Shown one piece after another: positions 41,838-45,597 of a DNA stretch of 45,597 bases. Below the pieces are notes generated by a model, which searched no databases, was not told the origin of the DNA, and saw only the letters and a list, made by a program, of their open reading frames with translations. Where the stretch lies: the NCBI GenBank assembly GCA_016190485.1, contig JACPQN010000142.1, forward strand, positions 1 through 45,597. The letters are read 5' to 3'. A program made the translations under genes and the position numbers. How positions within the stretch are numbered: position 1 is the first letter of the stretch; the number at the start of each line of letters is the position of its first letter. Source of the stretch: Chloroflexota bacterium (lineage in GTDB: Bacteria > Chloroflexota > Dehalococcoidia > SHYD01).

Positions 41838-43802
41838 ATGATCACATCGATGCTGAGAAAAACGCGCCTTTTGTTGGGGATGTTTCAGTTCAGGTACATA
41901 AGCAGGTCCTCCTCTTGCCTTCAGACGTTTGATAAAGGTCTTCGACTCAGACACGGCTGGAAGCGCTCCTTGACACCGGGGGTCGTCAAAGCGAGACTCC
42001 TTGCCTCGCCAATCCCCTTGGTCGTAGGGTTCTGGCCGATTTTTGCCATAGTGCATCTGGTCGGCGTTGGGCTGGCCGCTGGCTTCCTGGGGTTGGTTGC
42101 GCGTTGGGAGGCCCTTCAGGCTCTTTTGGTGGCCGGCCCCTGGGACGACATCCATACCCGCCTGGCGATTGAAATGGTGGGCGGAGTGGAGGCTTACCGC
42201 TTCGTCCTGCGCGGGCCTTTCGAAGGTGCGCTTTCGGATGCTTTCCCCGCGGTACTCGCTCCTCCAGATCTGCTTCCGCAGCACCTCTGGTCAGGGTTGG
42301 TCTTCGCGGCAGGCACCTCCACCATTAGCGTTCAACTGGCGGAGGTGCTGGCGAACAGCGGCATGATCCTCCTGGGAACTGCAGCCATACTGGTCTTCAC
42401 CTTATCTCAGGACGGTCTGCCTCCTTTCTTTTCATCGCGGCTCCCTCTGGCTGCCGCCTGGGGCATGCTCGTCTATGGCTTGGTTGCTCAGTTCCACGTC
42501 TCGTGGCAGGACGATAGTGGCGGGCAGGCGATGCTTTCAATGCTCGCCACTAAAGGTCTGGGGATAGAGAGCGCGGCGTACGACAGCGTTGTGGACGCGG
42601 GCCCTGCGTTCTCACTGGTCCTGAACATTCTGGTCACGGTCTTCGCGATAGGGGTGGGCGTGGTCGGCGTCTGGTTAGTCCAGGTGATTCAGACCAGGCG
42701 ACGGCGGGCCAGTCTCCCGCTGCGACCCTCCTTGGTGTATGGAGCCAGAAGGGTGGGCCTGATGATGCCCGGCTGCCTGGCCGTGGGAGCCCTCCTGTTC
42801 CAGACGTTGTTCACTCCGGGCATCGTGTTTGAGCCTGGCTCATCGTATGAGCGACGACTGATGACCGCGATGACGGCGCCCCAGGCCGCCTCGAAGCCCA
42901 CTGTGGTCACCATAGTAGCGGGAACCAATGGCTTCGAGTACAGTGTGAACGGCAAGCGGCGTTCCATCCGCTGCATTGGTTACAACGCGATGACGCTTGA
43001 CGAGGACCCAGAGGAGCGCAAGCAGCACATCAACCGGGATTTCACTGCGATCCGGGCCTATGGCGCCAACACTGTCGTAGGCTGGAATCAGCTGGAATTC
43101 GACGCCGTCTTGCTGGAGATGGCGGCTACACGCAACCTAGGTGTTATTCTTCCGTTCGAATTAGACTCGGACTGGGACTACAGCAACGCCCAGATGAAGC
43201 AGCGGCTTATGCAGAGGATCAGGCGCTGGGTTGAGCAGTATAAAGCGAGCCCCGCGTTGAGAATGTGGGGGTTAGGGAATGAGGTCGTCCATGGTATTGT
43301 AGATACAGCGAACCCCCGAGCCCAGGCGTTTGCCGCCTTTTTGGTTGAGGCCGCGGACTACGTGCATCGTCTTGACCCGGACCATCCAGTCCTCTACAGG
43401 GACGCAGAAGACGTCTATCTTGAACCCGTGGCAAAGGCCCTCGCCGAGGATGGAGTTCCTCGGCCGTGGTTCGTTTACGGGATGAACTTTTTTACGGAGC
43501 GCATGCAGGATGCGCTGCGGGAGGGGCCTTCCAGGTTGCTCAAGCAGCCGCTGCTTATTTCCGAATTCGGGCCGGTGGGGTTACACCAAGCCCAACGTCC
43601 GGACGGATACGGTCGGCTCTGGCGCATCATACGGGGCTTTCCGAACCGAGTGCTCGGCGGGTGCGCGTATGTGTGGAGCATGGCTGGACCGGAGCCCCTT
43701 GATCTGTCCTTCGGCATGACCGATGAGCGCGGCGAACCAGTGGACGAGACCATATTTGCCCTCGCCGCGCTCTACCTGAAAGAACAGGCACAAGACCAAT
43801 AG
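41838..43802 (+). CDS. Polytopic membrane protein with C-terminal glycoside-hydrolase-like domain
   Basis: 654 aa. Residues about 55-320 contain about five membrane segments (for example LVVGFWPIFAIVHLVGVGLA and VLNILVTVFAIGVGVVGVWL). Residues about 345-645 form a clan-A-like TIM barrel similar to GH2/GH5 catalytic domains: proposed acid/base Glu482 in WGLGNEV and nucleophile Glu576 in LLISEFGP, with YGMNFF before it. It probably acts on a glycan at the outer face of the membrane. The downstream gene encodes a clear paralogue of the catalytic part. Base composition is lower in GC than dnaN. Start uncertain (41838 or 41850). The substrate is unknown. Confidence 0.75.
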   Translation: MITSMLRKTRLLLGMFQFRYISRSSSCLQTFDKGLRLRHGWKRSLTPGVVKARLLASPIPLVVGFWPIFAIVHLVGVGLAAGFLGLVARWEALQALLVAGPWDDIHTRLAIEMVGGVEAYRFVLRGPFEGALSDAFPAVLAPPDLLPQHLWSGLVFAAGTSTISVQLAEVLANSGMILLGTAAILVFTLSQDGLPPFFSSRLPLAAAWGMLVYGLVAQFHVSWQDDSGGQAMLSMLATKGLGIESAAYDSVVDAGPAFSLVLNILVTVFAIGVGVVGVWLVQVIQTRRRRASLPLRPSLVYGARRVGLMMPGCLAVGALLFQTLFTPGIVFEPGSSYERRLMTAMTAPQAASKPTVVTIVAGTNGFEYSVNGKRRSIRCIGYNAMTLDEDPEERKQHINRDFTAIRAYGANTVVGWNQLEFDAVLLEMAATRNLGVILPFELDSDWDYSNAQMKQRLMQRIRRWVEQYKASPALRMWGLGNEVVHGIVDTANPRAQAFAAFLVEAADYVHRLDPDHPVLYRDAEDVYLEPVAKALAEDGVPRPWFVYGMNFFTERMQDALREGPSRLLKQPLLISEFGPVGLHQAQRPDGYGRLWRIIRGFPNRVLGGCAYVWSMAGPEPLDLSFGMTDERGEPVDETIFALAALYLKEQAQDQ

Positions 43803-43829
43803 CTAGGGCCACTAGGTTAAACTAGAGGA

Positions 43830-44924
43830 ATGCGCGTACAGCGATCCCTTCGTTCTCTGCGATCGCCCCCGTCTAGGGCTCAGGCCGTGTGGATACTTGT
43901 GGCCGTGCTCCTGGCGACGGCAGTATTCTGGGTGAGAAACGGCAAGGCATCCGGCCAATGGATCCTGGAAGGGTACCCACCCTGGTCGGAAATTCCCAGT
44001 TATGTGTGGATAGCAAGTCCGGAGGAAGGGGTGTACCTGTACATGGTGAACGGAGAGCCCCAGACTTTCCTCGGCATGGGCTACAACCCTATCTACAGGG
44101 ACTTATCGTCGGAGGAGCGCGCCGCAAATTATCATCGAGACTTCAAGATCCTGTGTGAAGCTGGCATCAACCACATCACTGGCTGGGACGCGGACAAAGG
44201 GTATGAGCAGGACAAGTTCGATGAGCTCATGATGGACATTGCGCTGCAGTATGGCATTGGCGTGCTGATGGCGATAAACCTTCTTCCAGAGGGCAACTAC
44301 CGCGACCCAGCTTATGTGGAAGCGTTGAAGGAACATGCCACCGAAAAGGTTCTGCGGTACAAAAACCATCCGGGTCTTAGGATGTGGGGCGTGGGGAACG
44401 AAGTCCTGACCGAGATGCCGCGAGAGATGTATGCCGCTTTCGCCGGAGCCTATCTACAGATCATCGACCTGGTACATGACCTGGACCCTAATCATCCCGT
44501 CATCTATCGGGAGGCGGAGGACCTATTTGTCGCGGCCATCAAAAGGCTCCTGGAGCGACGGGGAGAACGCCCCTGGTTCCTCTACGGCATGAACATCTAC
44601 TCCCTTGAGCTGGAGCGAGTGCTGGATGATTGGCCTCGCAATGGGTTCAACCGACCCCTGTTTGTGACTGAATTTGGCGCAAACCCCACCTGGTTGGGAG
44701 GGCGAGCTCCCAACTACGTAGGAATGTGGCGGATGATCCGGGCGCATCCCCATTTTGCTTTAGGTGGCGCTCCTTACGTCTGGACCACAGAGGGGCCGGA
44801 GCCTGGGGATAAGAAGTGGGGACTGATGGACGGTCAGAGTATACCAGTGGACGAAACCTTTGAGCAGCTTGCTCAGGAATGGCGTCGTGAGCCGGACAAC
44901 GATGGCAGGGTCTGTCCGAGCTAA
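43830..44924 (+). CDS. Membrane-anchored glycoside-hydrolase-like protein
   Basis: 364 aa. N-terminal signal anchor (about 18-36), then a TIM-barrel domain paralogous to the C-terminus of the upstream protein: FLGMGYNPIYRDLSSEERAA, acid/base Glu191 in MWGVGNEV, HPVIYREAEDL, YGMNIY and nucleophile Glu281 in FVTEFGA, ending PVDETFEQLAQEW. The shared string of motifs (GYN, WG.GNEV, YR.AED, YGMN, EFG, PVDET) shows gene duplication. AGAGGA lies at the ATG, 27 bp after the upstream stop, so the pair is an operon. Likely extracytoplasmic glycan processing. Confidence 0.8.
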   Translation: MRVQRSLRSLRSPPSRAQAVWILVAVLLATAVFWVRNGKASGQWILEGYPPWSEIPSYVWIASPEEGVYLYMVNGEPQTFLGMGYNPIYRDLSSEERAANYHRDFKILCEAGINHITGWDADKGYEQDKFDELMMDIALQYGIGVLMAINLLPEGNYRDPAYVEALKEHATEKVLRYKNHPGLRMWGVGNEVLTEMPREMYAAFAGAYLQIIDLVHDLDPNHPVIYREAEDLFVAAIKRLLERRGERPWFLYGMNIYSLELERVLDDWPRNGFNRPLFVTEFGANPTWLGGRAPNYVGMWRMIRAHPHFALGGAPYVWTTEGPEPGDKKWGLMDGQSIPVDETFEQLAQEWRREPDNDGRVCPS

Positions 44925-44959
44925 GGGTAAGCTTGCCTTGCGCCGCTTTGTGCAGAGAA

Positions 44960-45190
44960 GGACGCACAGTGGTTATACTAAAGCCAAATATGGCGCACAG
45001 TGTAGCCCTGTCGCCCATCAGCAGGTGGACAGTGTCGCCGTCCACCACCAGCTGACGTAGACCGCGCCTGCTGGGACGGCGGCCGTCGGTAGGCCCAGCC
45101 GAGCCACCGCGATTGCCACAAAGGTGAGGGTTAGGAAAACCGCCGCGCCTAGGCCGAGCTTTCCGCCTCGGGAAGGAGAGATATGCACGG
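44960..45190 (-). pseudogene. Possible remnant of a thermonuclease-like (SNase) gene
   Basis: On the minus strand a hydrophobic segment (GLGAAVFLTLTFVAIAVARL) is followed, after a frameshift near 45055, by VVDGDTVHLLMGDRATLCAI, which resembles the VxDGDTxxL start of secreted micrococcal-type nucleases. The catalytic downstream part is missing. Weakly supported. Confidence 0.35.
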
Positions 45191-45462
45191 GTTATTCTGT
45201 TTTAGGACCCCAAAGGTCGGTGGAGGTCTTAGGTAAGAGAAGGTAAAAGTGAACTTGTCTAATCGCTGAGCTGAAAGCTAAACGGCAATCTTGTGCCTAC
45301 GTCATTGTTGAACGGACATGCCCATGTTCGTTCAGTGGTGATTTCTAGGCGTAAAAACCCACCCCAATAACGTGTTTGTTCCTACTCCTAAACGGACATC
45401 GCTTTTAGGTAGGCACTTCGCGCTGAGGTGCGAGTATATGCTTCGTCTAAGTAGGATGGGGT
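45191..45462. other. Non-coding stretch with dnaN 3'-end copy
   Basis: Low-GC region without a convincing gene. It contains the dnaN-like segment at 45317-45348 and ends at the IS boundary. Confidence 0.5.
45317..45348 (+). pseudogene. Second copy of the dnaN 3' end
   Basis: ATG CCC ATG TTC GTT CAG TGG TGA encodes MPMFVQW-stop, exactly the C-terminus of DnaN. Over 32 nt it differs from 41051-41082 at four positions. The rest of dnaN is absent upstream. Confidence 0.75.
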
Positions 45463-45597
45463 TGACCCGTTTTCGTGGACACCCGATCATTAGGGGTAAT
45501 GCGCCCCAGAAAGGGAGTCTACATGCCAGGTTCACATCTGAGGTACACCGCCGAGTTTCGGGCGGACGCTGTGGCGTTGGTGCGAAGCAGCGGGAGG
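45463..45597 (+). mobile_element. Partial IS3-type insertion sequence, left end
   Basis: Left end begins TGACCCGTTTTCGTGGACAC, similar in style to the TGA...GTGGACA ends of many IS3-family elements. It is followed 60 bp later by an OrfA-type transposase start. The element is cut by the window edge, so its size and right end are unseen. Confidence 0.6.
45523..45597 (+). CDS. IS3-family transposase OrfA, N-terminal fragment
   Basis: The first 25 residues are visible (MPGSHLRYTAEFRADAVALV, then RSSGR). They match the RY-x-x-EF-(K/R)-x-x-AV-x-LV start of the helix-turn-helix of IS3/IS911 OrfA proteins. AAGGGAG lies 6 nt upstream of the ATG. It continues beyond the window. Confidence 0.75.
   Translation, partial: MPGSHLRYTAEFRADAVALVRSSGR

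Noticed and set aside
1-45597. Genome-wide reassignment of UGA to an amino acid
   Set aside because: Several intact genes of normal length, including queA, dnaN and the PD40 gene, end at UGA.
1-45597. tRNA, rRNA or CRISPR array
   Set aside because: No cloverleaf, rRNA segment or regularly spaced repeat-spacer series was recognised. The tandem repeats at 9371-9417 have no spacers.

Overview
The window is GC-rich bacterial DNA. It encodes catabolic and transport genes plus housekeeping genes: queA, tatC, mnmG, dnaN, a Ni-superoxide dismutase and a bactofilin. The Thr/Pro-rich linker in the secreted protease, the many class III CoA-transferases, SDRs and family-5 solute-binding proteins, and the many short palindromic repeats suggest a Chloroflexota lineage, perhaps Dehalococcoidia or SAR202-like. 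This is inference: there is no rRNA or other decisive marker. UGA is an ordinary stop in neighbouring genes such as queA and dnaN.

Layout. 1-5320: Ni-SOD, a peptide-type binding lipoprotein, a membrane-anchored PD40 propeller, and a MerT-like membrane protein with a C-terminal heavy-metal (HMA) domain. Two in-frame UGA codons replace both cysteines of its CxxC motif and a SECIS-like hairpin follows, so I read it as a double-selenocysteine protein. 5330-9232: MITE-like repeats and a leftward operon of binding protein and two permeases. 9655-16014: queA, a secreted subtilase, a methyltransferase, bactofilin, small proteins and a two-domain ABM-like protein. 16164-33200: accessory metabolism with a PIG-L deacetylase, a tandem-fused class III CoA-transferase, a GAF/TPR pair, M20 peptidase, TatC, two SDRs, a cupredoxin-like lipoprotein, a gamma-glutamyltransferase, a two-gene CoA-transferase operon and two MFS transporters.

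33386-37080 is a mosaic. Intact mnmG, flanked by a putative MNT/HEPN pair and a HicB/broken HicA pair, lies between decayed 5' and 3' fragments of another mnmG. The intact mnmG carries two in-frame repeat insertions. 37144-39812 holds a DUF4352-type lipoprotein, a small unknown protein and a YtcJ-type amidohydrolase. dnaN (39942-41075) is followed by a decayed GNAT gene, two related membrane-anchored glycosidase-like genes of lower GC, and a second copy of the extreme dnaN 3' end. A partial IS3-type element runs off the right edge.

The most novel items are the UxxU MerT-HMA protein, the nested mnmG/toxin-antitoxin structure, the dnaN-flanked glycosidase island, and a stem-loop family with a constant 11-nt loop and covarying stems, one copy of which is translated inside mnmG. 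Catalytic Asp loss in one partner of both the fused and the unfused CoA-transferase pairs suggests heterodimer-like enzymes.
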